This document shows positions 24,200 to 37,100 of a DNA stretch of 64,000 nucleotides, in pieces. The notes under the pieces were generated by a model. It was not told where the DNA came from. It saw nothing but the letters and a program-made list of their open reading frames with translations, and did no database searches. Origin of the DNA: Vitis vinifera (taxonomy: Eukaryota > Streptophyta > Magnoliopsida > Vitales > Vitaceae); contig NC_081822.1 of NCBI RefSeq assembly GCF_030704535.1, forward strand, positions 3,587,001 to 3,651,000. The letters run 5' to 3'. Position 1 is the first letter of the stretch; each line of letters opens with the position of its first letter. Made by a program: the position numbers and the translations under genes.

Positions 24200-27100
24200 T
24201 TAAGACCGTCTTCCATGATAGAGAGGCGATGCTGAGCCTGAAGAAGTGGGTGGTGGCCTCTTCACAAATTGATGGTTTAAGAGCTGAGCTGCTGTGGGAC
24301 GATCATCTGGAATAACTTGAAGGCATTTCAGGATAAAATCCCGTGCATCTGGGGAGAGAGAGTCAGGAACAGGTGGTGGCTCACCCTTTCCAATCCTAAA
24401 CAAAGCCTGCATCTGTCATACCATAAAGAGAAATTTTTATTTTATTTTTCACAAGAATAAGATTCAACAAATTAGTGGTCTGTTCAGATTCAAACTCATT
24501 TCATAGAAGTTCATGGCATGGCTAATGATTTGTCTTTGTATAAGGTGGCCTGGGATAATTGTTAATCAAATAAAATAATCGTATCATGAGATTTCAGAAG
24601 TGTTGGTTTAAGAAAAGCAGGATCTACATCAATCACAAAATGTGACTGATCATATTCCCAAAATAGCGTAAACATTCTAAGTAGCCCCAACCGTATAAGC
24701 AATAACCGATACAACTTGGACCACATATGGACCTACAGAAATCAATCAAGCAGCATCATGTTTTTTAATAAAATAAAACAGTAGCACCATATCAAAAATA
24801 CCAGCTAGCTAATGCCCGGAAATCACATCCATGTAATCTGCAACTAAAAGTAGTGCACCATGTGATATAACCATATATGTATATATGAATTCCGCAATAG
24901 ATGGCAACCTTATGGCACTACCTATGAACCAACCAATGCAAAAGTACATCTAAAGAAATAGCAGAAGTTCTCATGTTTGTCAAATCCAAAAAAGATCACA
25001 TACTGAATTATGATGACGATGCAAATGAAAAATCAAAGATGAAGATGAGAATGACAACCTTAACACCATGAGGACAAATAAGAAGAAATTTTAAGAACTA
25101 TATACATTCCAAATGAGAGTGTGGAGATGATGATGATGAAAATGAAAATGATAAAATTGACAATAAGAGGACAAATAATAAGAATTTTAAGGATTGGATT
25201 ACTTACAGATTCCAAATGAGAGTATGGAACCTCACGGGTTAGCATTTCTAACACGGTGCACCCGAGGCTCCAAATATCAGCTGCAAGCCCGTACCCTTGG
25301 CCCTTCCCATTGACAACCTGCAATTGCCAGCTTGATATTTAGAACTCTTCTTGGAAAATATTAGACACGTAATGATTTCCTAACCAAATTTGAAAAATAT
25401 GACAGAGAAACCTGGCAAGTTCAAGGTCTTTCAAGACATGGAAATATCTAATTGCAAAAAATCTTTAAATATGATAAAGAAGATACAGTAACAGATACAT
25501 TCAAGTACCAAATTAGAATTTTCATGACATAGAAACTAGTTCAAAGAGAGCCCTATATCTCTCCACATGCAGGGTATGAGCTGCATGTGAGGGAGGGCGT
25601 TAGCCTAGTATAAATTATAAGCAGGAGCAGAGTCATAAATTTAGGTGTGGGGTTGGGGGGTGGGTGGGGGTGGAATAATTTTTTTGCAAATTAAATAAGA
25701 ATGAACATATTTTGCATATTTAAAAAGACATCTTATTATTGAACTCAAATAACATAATATCAATAAATATTATAAAAATAAATAAACTTATCGAATTAAG
25801 AACATGATTAGATCAAAATTACAAACAACTAACATAATTAAAAACTATATTATGTTCTTTTAATATTCTATAAAAGATTATCTTTACAAAAAAAATTAAT
25901 TTTGATAAGATATTTGTTTTATAAGAGATTTCTACCTATTTTTTAAGATAATTGAAGATTAGCTAAAGTGTTTTTATCTTTTTAAATAATTAAATATAAA
26001 TATTAGCTATTAGGTGTCCACTTGGATACGATCCTAGGAGTGTTACAAGCACCGTCCTTAAAAAAATTAGGCATTGACCAAGTTTTAAAAATCTGATGAA
26101 TCACTTGAAGAGATTTTTGGACAAGCCACTTGATGGATGTTTCTTCCAAAAATCACTTTTTGTTGTGTATTCCACTATAAAAGCAATTTTAAAATACTTT
26201 TTAAATGTATATTCAAGTGCTTTTATGCATGGGGAGTGGTAAATCAATCAACTATCTCCTTTTACATTGCCTGATAACTTTGGGGCTATAGCGCAAGCTA
26301 TTTTTTTTTATTGGAAACGTAACAAATATATATTAATATAGAAAAGGAGTACAAGAAGAAGGATGAGAAATCCTCCAACCAAAGACAACTAAATTACGTG
26401 AAAAAACACAAAAAACAAACGAACACCCACTAAGGACCAATCCCTATGGAGTACACACCGCTATCCAATCCAGTTGAATCACATTAAGGGGAATCCCCTT
26501 AAATGCCTTGGTTCCAAGATAGATTGGTTCCACCTAAGATTATTTGCAACTTAATGACCATTTCATGTAAGGGTTTGAGGAGTTCCATCAGAGCAAGACC
26601 CTATGTCAATCCCCTTGTCTCACATTGCCTTGGATTGTGTGGTAAGAGAAAAATGCTAGGATCTTTGAGGAAAAATAAAAGATGATAAAGATGTTGTGAG
26701 ATTTACTTCACTTATGTTCCTTCTTTTAGGCCTCTTGTACCAAAGCCTTCAAAGGCATTCTACTCAATGTTATTCAGCCGATTTAACATTCTATTTGTAA
26801 ATGAAAAGGGTTGGACAAAAATGAGAAGTCCTTAGTTCAGAATTCAAGAAATGGCACCTAGGTATATCCTTAAGTGGACTAAACCTTTTTCTATAGTTCT
26901 GCTCGTATAGTTGAGGAATTTAATCATACTTTTAATCAATTTCTTGTATACTATGATGAGGACCACTCATCTTTCTCATATACCTTTTATCATAATTAAT
27001 ACATCTTTTGTTTCTAATCAAAAAAATAAAAATGTTTTCAATAGAACAGTTACTAACAAAATCACTAAAGCACTTTTACAAAAATCACTTTAAAATAAAT

Positions 27101-30100
27101 CCTTTTTAAGTCTTGATAAAATATGATAAATACTAAGAAATATATTCTAAGAAAAATTAATTCTTACCTAAAAAGTTTGTTATATTAAAAGTCTCAATAA
27201 ATTCATACTAGTGATTTTTTTTTTTTTATTAGAAACAAACAAAAGTAGTAATAGATAATAAAAACATAAGAAGGATGAGAGGTTCTCCTCATGAAGTACA
27301 AACTCGATCAAAACTAAGTATACCTCCACAAAACAAGGAAGGCTATTCAATAAGGACAAAAGACCTATACAAGTATAACAACACCAACACCTATAACCCA
27401 ACCCTAATGTGTACAAATTGAGAGCCAACTAAGCCGAATAACACTAAAGGGTAGGGTTTAAAAATGTATGTACAGTAAGCCCAAAAAGATACAAAAAAAA
27501 TGAAGCAAATCCCACAACAAATTCGGCGTCCTCCAAGTGTTCTCGAAAATCCGAGCGCTCCTCTCTCTCCACACAATCCACAACAAAGAGAGACATGTTA
27601 TCCTCCAAAGAGCCCTACCTATAATTGAATTCCCAAAACACTTGAAAGAGATCACCATCATATCACAAATACTGCCTAATGGAACCCACTTCATCCCAAC
27701 TTGTGAAAAAACTTTATGCCACAATCTCAAAGTAATCGAACAATGCAAGAAAAAATTATCAATTATCTCACTACTCATCCTCCATAAGATGCACCAATCA
27801 GGAGTAAGGACCTTCAAAGGTCTTCTCAATTGTAACATGTCATTGGTATTTACCTTCTTAAGTGTCACTAACCATGCAAAGGCCTTGACCTTAGATAGAA
27901 CTTTTGATTTCCACAAAAAAATTGGCTAGGTAGAAAGGGACTGAATCTGGAGAAAATGATAAGGTTGAAAAAAACAATTTTACTTAGAAAACTCCTAAAG
28001 AAGACGGTAACCAAGATCTCACATCTAGAATAGAAGCAGACAAATGTAAATTGAACAATAAGGACATTAATTTTTCAAGATCCTCAATCTCCGTATATGT
28101 TAGATTGCGACAAAATGTGAGATCCCAAGACAATGAAGTGTTATTACCAAGGATAGTTGAGCTAGGCCAATTTTTAGTAGTGGTGACTCTAAAAAGACTT
28201 GGAAATTGTAAACACAAAGGTTGGTCCCCCCACCACAAATCTTCCTAAAAACGAATTCTAGACCCATCATCCGTCACAAAACAAGTGTGTGTAGAAAAAA
28301 CTTGGAACAAATGTGCAATGGCCTTCCAGGAGCAACGATACGACCATCTAACTCTATTATTAGCATCCCAACCATTAGGATGTGTCTCATAGATACTCAA
28401 AATAACCTTATGCAGGGGGTAGTACTTTCCTTAGGGTACCTCCAAAGTCACTTCCCTAATAAAGCTTGATTCCTCAAAGAAATTTTCTCCAACCCTAATC
28501 CAACAACTTCCTTTGGCCTACAAACTAAGTCCTAAATAACCAAATGATCTTTTTTACCTTTCCCACAACCTAACCAAAGAAAATCTCTTTGTAATTTCTC
28601 ATTCCTCGAAGCTATTGAAACTGGGATCTTGAAAAGACAAAAAAAAGTAACTCGGAATATGCGACAAAGAAAACTGAATTAGGGTGATTCTACCGCCAAA
28701 GGATAAGAAGGCTTTTTTCCAACCACCCAACCTCCTAGAGACTATTCAGCACGAGGTCTCAAAAGGAAGTCGATTTTGGGTTCCCCCCTAACGGGGGGCC
28801 GAAATACGATAAAAGTCAATCAGAAACTGCATAATCAAGCAAAGAAGTCAACCTAGCTGTTTGATCTTTGGTAATGTTGATTCTAGAAAAAGTGTTCTTA
28901 TTTAGGTTAATCCTTAGCCCTCAAAAATGCTCAAAAACCAACAAAATTAGCTTCAGCGAAAGGAACTCTTCTAAGGATGCTTTAGAAAAGACGATGGTAT
29001 CGTCTGCGAATTGTAAATGAGACACCCTAGTCCCATTTCTACCCACCTTGAATCCTTTGAACTTTCTCCTCCACTCTCACAACCAATCTGCTTAAAACAT
29101 CAACCACAATAGTGAAGAGAAAAAAGAAAATGAGATCTCCTTGTCTTAGACCTTTTAAAGTCTTAACCCACCCCCTAGCATTACCATTCACTAAGATTGC
29201 GAAAGTTGTCGAAGATAAACATCCCCTCGTCCAAGACCTCCATCTTAAACTAAACCCTTTTCTTCCAAGTACGTGGTCCAAAAAATCTCAATCAACAAGA
29301 TTATAGGTCTTTTTGAAACTAATTATGAAAACTACCCCTTCCTTTCAAGAGCTCCTCTTCTCATCCACCACCTCATTAGCAATCACGACAGCATCCAAAA
29401 TTCATCTCCCTTCAACAAAAGCACCTTGAGTCAAATAGATGGTGTCTTGGAGGACTTTACACAAACGCCCTAAAAGAACCTTAGCTATGATTTTGTACAA
29501 ACTGGTAACCAAACCAATGGATCTATAATATGAGATCCTACTTGTTTGACTCTTGTTTGGCATTTAGGCGAAGAAGGTAGCATTCATGCTTTGATTAATT
29601 ATCTCGTTATTGTGAAACTCTAAGAACACTCTTAATAAGTCATCCTTAATCATCTCCCAACGCTACTAATAAAAACCAATTGTGAAACCATCTAGACCAA
29701 GGGTCTTTTTCTTATTTAAAAGCATCACAGTATTGAGAATCTCTTCCTCTGAAAAAAGTCAATCCAGCCACTCGACACTCTCTCTAGAAATAGAAGACCA
29801 ATCCAAACCTTCTAACCTCCAAGACCCACTTGAAGGTTTGAAAAATAACTTCCGAAAATGGTGCTTAATCTACTTTGAAATGCTTTCAATGTCATCTAAG
29901 GTTACCGCATCTTCTGACACCAAAGATTTAAAGAAACTCCTATTCTTCCTGCCATTAGCCACCTTATGAAAAAAATTAGAATTACAATCCACTTTTTTTT
30001 ATCCATTTGACTCTCGTCATTTGCCTCCAGAACACCTCTTCCTTTAACATCACCTCTTCCAAATCCCCATTTCTTAAAGACCTTGCTGCCGATTCAAGAG

Positions 30101-33100
30101 AAAAATTCCCTTCTTGTTCTTTTTCATCCAGTTCCACTATCTCCAGAAGAAAAAAAAATCATTGGAACATTTTTATTACAATTAAATCATTCATTTTTTT
30201 TAAATAAGATTTCATACAAATATTATTTTTTTGAAAGTCCTTTTTAAAAGTCTTTTAAAATTTTGTTTGACTATTTTTTCTTACTCGTTTATTTAAATTA
30301 TTAAAATTATTGAAACCTATATTTATAATTTCTCTCATCAATTACATTTTATATTAAAATTTTATATTTTTATATAAAATATTAAAAAGCTTATTGCCAA
30401 CTTTCAAACCAAGTTCCTTCAACTAGAAATCATAGTGCTAGTTTCTAATCATAAGTGCCCAAGCCACCAAGTTAAACAAAGCTGACCAATACAGGAGTTT
30501 ATTAACAAGTATACCACAACATTATACGGCTAAACCATCACTAGATTGGCACACATCAGTAAGCATCATTACAATGTACTTGCATAAGCAATTTCTTTTC
30601 TTTTTTTTTTTGATAACCTACTTGCATAAGCTAATATCAAGACAATATTCTCTCACATTGTGATGACTCCACTAAATTAATTCATTCACACGATTAGAAC
30701 CATTTAGTATAATGCTTTTTAACCCAAGAAAGGGGATGAGAAAGGAAAGCAAACCTCAGGGGCCATCCAGAATGGAGTTCCCTTGCAAGATTTAGCATCA
30801 TTCAATTGGGTTGCCTGCAAAAGAATATGAAGAAATATTAAAAAATGACATTAAGAATATTTCAGAAACTACTAGAAAAATCATAATTTTTTTACTCAAA
30901 AAAATAACCTTTGCCAACCCAAAATCTGAAAGTTTCACAGACCCATTGGCACCCACCAATATGTTTGCACATTTGATGTCCCTAGAAAACAAGAAGGAAA
31001 AATATGAGATTTGAGAAGCTAAACTACAATTATATTGCATAGAATGTATGGCCAAGTACTTCCTCATTTTAAATTGAGGTAATTTAAAACAATCCTAAAC
31101 TTTGGTTCAAAACAAGGTAAATAAGCTATTAAAACTTTGGTCAATTTATTTAGCCATCAAAGAAAATACAGGACATAGATTATCATACATACGCTTCACC
31201 TTTTTATGCTCTAAGTTATCTTCAATACAAAAGTCATGATCTGGATCAAATGATCTTACTAGTGGAACATTTCTATTCAAGAATGCTACTTTAGGCATCT
31301 ATCAACTTTCCTCTTCCTGCCCTCCTCTTTTGTTAGCAAAAAACTATTGATTTCAAACTAGTAAACGTATGTTGCATGCCCCATTCTTTTAACACCACAT
31401 TTCCTATTTCGGTCTCATGCTGTTTCCAGTACCTACTTCATAAACTGGTACGTTGCTCTTATTGGATTTGGTACCATGAAACAAGAACAGAAAAAAAAAA
31501 TAGACTAAGGCTGACAAGCAACTTACATAAATTAATCCGATTGGGAACATTTTAAGCAGTCCTCATTGCAAGGAAACAAAGCATTAAGAAAATGAATCAT
31601 ATACTAGCATGATTTCAGAAACACATTATGAATCATTTTTGTAGTGATGATTAATGCTAAAGCAAAGGTACTAGTAAGAAACACATAATCCAAGCACCAA
31701 AATAATTAAGAAAGTAGAGCGTAAACAACAAAAAGAAAAAAAAAATGACCCTGAGAGCAAACATACAGCGCCAACAATAACATATTAGGTTCAGTACTCT
31801 CACCTGTGAATCACATTTCGCTCATGAAGATAATTCAAACCATGCAGAATTTGTCTTGTGTATGCTGAGGCTTGGGAATCTCCAAGATTATATCTCTGAT
31901 AGAGACTTGCAAGTGATCCTTTAGTTACAAGTTCAAGAAAGATATAGAGCTTTGATTCATCCTGCAGGAACATAGAGAAGACACTAAAATTTAAAAACAA
32001 TGCATAAAACACATTAGTTGCAAGAGAAAACAAAGATCAGCACCAGAAATGAAATATATATAGTAAATAATAGGAAATTTTACAAAAGATAGAAAACCTT
32101 GGTACAGCATAATCCTGTATACCCAATAACAAAATATGTCTATTATATATATGAGAAAGCAGACACCAAAAGCGACAGAAAGACAGAAAATAGTATGAAA
32201 GACAGAAAATAGTACCTTAGCTGTGCCATGATATTGAACTATGTTCTCATGTTGAAATTGACTTAAAAGATCAATTTCCTGGAAAATAAATAAATAAATG
32301 AGGATGAAGAGCAAGAAAGAGAGTCTCAACAAGAAATAATTATCAAGAGAAGACAGCTTCCTAATCCCATATCATTCATTCAATAAAAAATAAAAATAAA
32401 AATGGTAGAGAATAGATAAATATAATAAGAAAATTACACCAGGACCAATTAAAGAACCTCACCTGCTCAAGTTGGTAAAGACTTTGCTTGCCCTGGCTTC
32501 CTTGATCAAGCAATGAAACTTCCTTTACAGCAAAAAATATTCCATCCCTGCAGGAAAAAGAAAAACAAATAATAATAGCAACAATAATAATATAATAAGT
32601 AAAAATAAAAATAAAAATAAAAATAAAGAGTGGAGGAAAAACACATCAGATGACTACTATAAAATTTATAGTCCTAATGCAATATCAAGGACAGTTATTA
32701 TATCACTGTTATTTTCAAGTTCAATATCCGTAAAAATTAACTATTAAGTTTGTATATCACATTTGCTCTTCTGTGTGACCAAATAAGCTCCAGATGAATC
32801 CAGTTTCTCAAACCAAACTAGATCTCCAACCCTCTGCCTAGAAGTTCTCTTGGCTAAGGGGAACTATGGAGGATCACTCCAAGGTTGCATAAGTTTTTAC
32901 TGTGTAACCTAAAAGGCAGGTTTCCCAACACACCAGGTGGTCCCTGCATGAACAGACCTCCCAGGAGTCCGGCACAATTCATAGAGGGTCGACAATAGAC
33001 TAAGAATGGGTCATATCTTAATCCTGTATAGGCCATAGATGATGGATCCATAAAGCCAGTCCCGAATGGTTTGAATAAGGCTTGCAGGCTCTAGAGAAGT

Positions 33101-34289
33101 GGTGTTTCAAAGCTTTAGTAAGACCCAAGATTTATGTCATGAGACGCATGCTTCCAAGGCCCTTGATGTGGCATGCAATAGAACACAAGCAAAATATACT
33201 AACTGGGCATGTTTCTGTGCTTGATGTTTTGCTACCAATTCTTGATATTTATCTTAAATATTTGAAGCAAAGATATAACGTCAAAATTTGTTGGGCTTTA
33301 AGCTTTTGTGAGATTAATAATGAAGGTGATAATATGAACAACACTTACTCGGACATCCCTTCATACACCGTTCCAAAGGATCCACTTCCCAGAAACGCAC
33401 CCTTCATCCAATTTGTGAAACTGGGTCTCAAGCTGCCATTTGGCGAGATGTTTGACATGGGCTCCGTGGTAGTGCTTGAGGAGTCATCATCATTGGACGT
33501 CGTGGTAAATGAATATGACTCGGATAGAAGAGCAATCTCGTCGTTCCTCAACCCATTCACGTCCTCTCCCTTAACAAGTGCCGCATCAAATTCGTCGTCC
33601 TCGGAACTAGACCCTCCTTCTACCACAACAGAAGAACCCCCATCAGCATCCGGCCCAAAAGATTTCAAAATATCCCAAGTGGAACACCCGTCACTAATCA
33701 CAGGAAGCGACATTAAAGGCGGCGGTGAAAGAAAAGGAGGCCTAACACCCTTAATTCCTCCGCCACAGCCGCCAACACCACCAACAATCCTAGAACTACT
33801 CAGCTCGGAAGTCTCTCTCCGTCTCCCGATTGCATCACTACAGCTAACACTATCCTCAAACCCATCTGCCAAATCATCTACCACCCCATCATCCACCTTC
33901 ACTTCCGATTCCTTTCTCTTGGAACTATGCAATCTGTTAAATCTCGTCCTCGGCAAAACATCCGAATTCGATCGAACCTTCCACGCCTCCCACGCCGCCT
34001 CCGGAATCGATAATTCGTCCGGTCCCGAAAGCCCTAAACTCCGGCAAATCTCGTCAACTTCCCCTTCTGTTCCATGAATTCGGAAGCTGCTTCGGTCCGA
34101 CAGATCCAACGATTGAGTATGGAGAGCCAAGGAGTCATCGAACGACGACGACGACGACGAAGCGGAGGCGTCGTAGTCGATGTGCCTCAAGGCATTGCGA
34201 CGCTCGAGCTTGGGCTTCCGTGGCTTCTGCTTTGGAAACATCCCTTTGGATCTCTTGCTATAATCGAAGAGTCGAGGCAGGTGATGCAT
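24200..34289 (-). CDS. MEKK1: MEKK1-like MAP kinase kinase kinase, eight exons, 567 aa
   Basis: Serine/threonine kinase at the top of a MAPK cascade; in Arabidopsis MEKK1 acts in immune and stress signalling through MKK1/2 and MPK4. Exons on the minus strand: 34289-33349, 32547-32463, 32278-32216, 31961-31804, 30981-30909, 30814-30755, 25317-25207 and 24412-24200. All introns are GT-AG and frame is kept throughout. The N-terminal ~290 residues are Ser/acidic-rich, with the L-E-R-R-N-A block, [10 protein letters not shown] and [10 protein letters not shown] typical of MEKK1 relatives. Kinase landmarks: glycine loop G-S-G-S-F-G (301-306), Lys 322, Glu 343, H-R-D-I-K-C-A-N (Asp 417), D-F-G (435-437), A-P-E (458-460), D-I-W-S-L-G-C. 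All catalytic residues are present. The N-tail is somewhat shorter than in Arabidopsis. Intron 6 is 5.4 kb because of LINE insertions. Orthology against other MEKK1-clade members would need a tree. Confidence 0.94.
26304..26700 (-). mobile_element. Truncated LINE 3' end in MAPKKK intron 6
   Basis: An 8-bp T-run at about 26311-26318 followed by ATTGGAAACG and a GAAGGATGAGAAATCCTCC-like block resembles the 3' end of the larger LINE at 27.2 kb. That suggests a second, 5'-truncated insertion of a related element. The inner boundary is a guess. Confidence 0.4.
27215..30150 (-). mobile_element. Decayed LINE (L1-type) retrotransposon in MAPKKK intron 6
   Basis: On the minus strand two recognisable parts remain. 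At 29281-29039 is a reverse-transcriptase piece with G-L-R-Q-G-D followed by [10 protein letters not shown]. At 27916-27458 is the zinc-binding reverse-transcriptase C-terminal domain (zf-RVT-like), with W-K, C-I-L-W, F-L-H-C and W-R-E-R. Between them, 28238-27984 carries typical LINE linker sequence. Many stops and frameshifts make it inactive. The plus-strand T-run at 27217-27228 is the poly(A) end. It lies in the same orientation as the host gene. The 5' end near 30.15 kb is approximate and no target duplication was resolved. Confidence 0.75.
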
Positions 34290-34922
34290 TTCATTCTCGA
34301 CCCATTAACGTCCAAACTAGGGTTTTTGTAGAGACTGAAACCCCGCAAAAAAATATTGGAAAAAAAAGATACAAGAAGCTCTCCCTCCCTGTTTTCTCCC
34401 TCTTAACTGTATTCACATGAATTTAATCACAGAAATCCAAGTACCATGTGCTCCCGTTTCTCTAAGATTCTAACCTTCCAAAAGGAATCCTAATAAAATA
34501 GAAATTAAAAAGAAAATAAAAAATCAAATAACAAGAGAATTATCTCTCTGCGACTTGAAGATGGAACAATCAGTAGCCAAGAAAATTCGAGCAAGATGTG
34601 CTCGGAGGGAGAGGACTTTGGTGCGGAAGAAAATATCTGACCAAGTAGAGTCGAAATGGTTGAAAGGAGAGAGAGTGAGAGACTATGGCGAAGACTGGTA
34701 AAGGCCGTCGCCAATGGTGAAACATGGAAAACGCGGTGCCATGTGGAGAAATGACACAGAAAAGGCGATTCCCCCGATTGGATGCTTTTTTTTTTTTCTT
34801 TATTACTAAAAAAACCACCAAGCAAACAAACAATACTGTTCACGCGCTTGAATGTTGGCCCTCTGTTTTTGTATTTTTTTTTTCCTTTTTCCTTTTTAAG
34901 ATAATCTTTGATATTCAAAACC

Positions 34923-35508
34923 ACATTCACATAAAGGATTTATCCTCATCAAAATAACATTCCCCTTATCTATTTCTAAAAAGTAATAAGGGAAGAAAAA
35001 CATGTTATGTCATATTTCATTTTATATAGAAAATAATTATAATTATAATTAATAAAAAAAATTATATATTTTTAAATTATTTAACTTTCATACAAAATAT
35101 TTGAGTGAGTTAAATTGTTTTGTATAAATAACTTATTTATTTTAAACTTAGTTTTTATAATTTAAAATATTTTTTATTTATTTTATCTCTCACATTTAAA
35201 TCCAATAATATAGCAACATTCACATAAATGATTTATCCTCATCAAAATAACATTCCCCTTATCTATTTCTAAAAAGTAATAAGGGAAGAAAAACATGCTA
35301 TGTCATATTTCATTTTATATAAAAAATAATTATAATTATAATTAATAAAAAAAATTATATATTTTTAAATTATTTAACTTTCATGCAAAATATTTGAGTG
35401 AGTTAAATTGTTTTGTATAAATAACTTATTTATTTTTAAACTTAGTTTTTATAATTTAAAATATTTTTTATTTATTTTATCTCTCGTATTTAAATCTAAT
35501 AATATATC
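34923..35508. repeat. Tandem duplication, two ~293-bp units
   Basis: Unit 1 (34923-35215) and unit 2 (35216-~35508) both begin ACATTCACATAAA and share the same AT-rich sequence with few differences. The second copy directly follows the first, upstream of the MAPKKK gene. Confidence 0.9.
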
Positions 35509-35518
35509 CTTCGTAATT

Positions 35519-35656
35519 TATAAATACATTCAATATATATTTGTTGTATAACAGTATTAAAAGTAATGAACGAAAATAATATTTACTTATAAATACATTC
35601 AATATATATTGGTTGTATAACAATATTAAAAGTAATGAACGGAAATGACATTTACT
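35519..35656. repeat. Tandem duplication, two 69-bp units
   Basis: Units 35519-35587 and 35588-35656 both start TATAAATACATTC and differ at a handful of bases. Confidence 0.9.
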
Positions 35657-36243
35657 AAACACACATGACATGTTTAAATAAGCATAAAATCATTATTTTA
35701 ATTTAAAAACCCCCGAGCACCAACCCTCCTCATTACACGTGGCCCCGAATTGCAGTTAAAGTCCTAACTATTTAAAATTCAATTATCCAATAAATTTATT
35801 GGGGGGAACATTGAATTTTGGCAAAAATAAAAATATATATTTAAAAATAATAAATTATTTTTATATATTATTTTAAATTTATTTTAACTTTATTATACAA
35901 ATATTAAATAATTTAAAATATATATAAAATTTTAATTAATTTAAATCATATTTAATTTTCTTTCCTATTTTCTATAACAAAATCCAGTTCTTAATATTTT
36001 ATTTAGTATATTTTTTTTACACTTCATTAAAAAAATTATTTTTATATGAAATACAACAACTTTAAAAAATTATATTAAAAAGTTGATGGTTTTAAAACAA
36101 ATGTTTAAAAAATATAAAGATATCAAAAAAAAAAAATATATCCCGACTTTTAAAATAGCTTTTAAACACATAAATTAGATCTATATTTTTTTTCAAAATA
36201 TTTTACATTTTCTACAAATTTGAGCCCTACTTTCAACTATTAG

Positions 36244-36247
<4 letters not shown>

Positions 36248-36276
<29 letters not shown>
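36248..36276. repeat. (TA)14 microsatellite
   Basis: Uninterrupted alternating TA. Confidence 0.9.
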
Positions 36277-36278
<2 letters not shown>

Positions 36279-36801
36279 CACTTATTTTTTTTCTCCCTTA
36301 CATAAATTTTTTTTTATTTTATGCAAGAAAGACTAATTAAATTTTACGTAAGGAAAATAAAACTGACTGTCGGCTATATTTTTAGGTGAAAATTTTTAAA
36401 TAAAATAAATCGAAAATTGAGTTGTCTTTTTAGATAAAAAAGACAACAATTTTATTAAAAAAAAAATCATTGACATGACACGTGTGTCGTTAAGCTGGTT
36501 TTTGTTTGGTAGACTGGTAGTATCGGAAATGTTAGGTAGGGATAAATTTCTTTGCTGGTATGATTTAGCCCCAAATCAATTGGTTTATGACCAAACTCAA
36601 CCCCAAACACATTTCTCATGTGAAATTGATATTATTTTTTAATATTAAAATTAAAAAAAAAAAATTGTGAAAAAATCATTGAATTTTGGCACTAATTTTT
36701 AGCTCATCAAATGGTTTTTGTTTCTAAAAATTGACAATTTTTTAATTATTGAGAATTAGTATTATTGAGATGAAGGTTAATACTACGTTTGGTTTTTTAG
36801 T

Positions 36802-37100
36802 ATGTTTGGTTATGAGAAAATACTAGGAAGAAAAAAATATTAAGAAAAACGGTTTTCTTATATTTGATTTTACTAGAAAATATAAAAAAAATCAAATATA
36901 ATTAAAATTAATTTAAAACTTATATATTTTAATATTATTATAATAAAAGAAAAATAAGTAAAATGAGTTTAAACAAACTATAAAAATAATTTATTATATT
37001 TAAACCTATTTTTTATTTTTGTTCACTTTTTTTTAAATATTTTTTCTCTTTATTTTATTTTATTAACATTTTCCCTCATATTTTCCAAGAAACCAAACAC
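36802..37100. mobile_element. MITE-like element, copy B
   Basis: Ends ATGTTTGGTT and AACCAAACAC. The interior is the reverse complement of copy C, so the family is present in both orientations. Confidence 0.65.

Noticed and set aside
29682..29969. Plus-strand frames across 28-30 kb
   Set aside because: Antisense to the decayed LINE coding region.
33082..34077. 331-codon plus-strand open frame
   Set aside because: It lies antisense to exon 1 and part of intron 1 of the MAPKKK gene; low-complexity Ser/Pro translation mirrors the Ser/Glu-rich coding strand.
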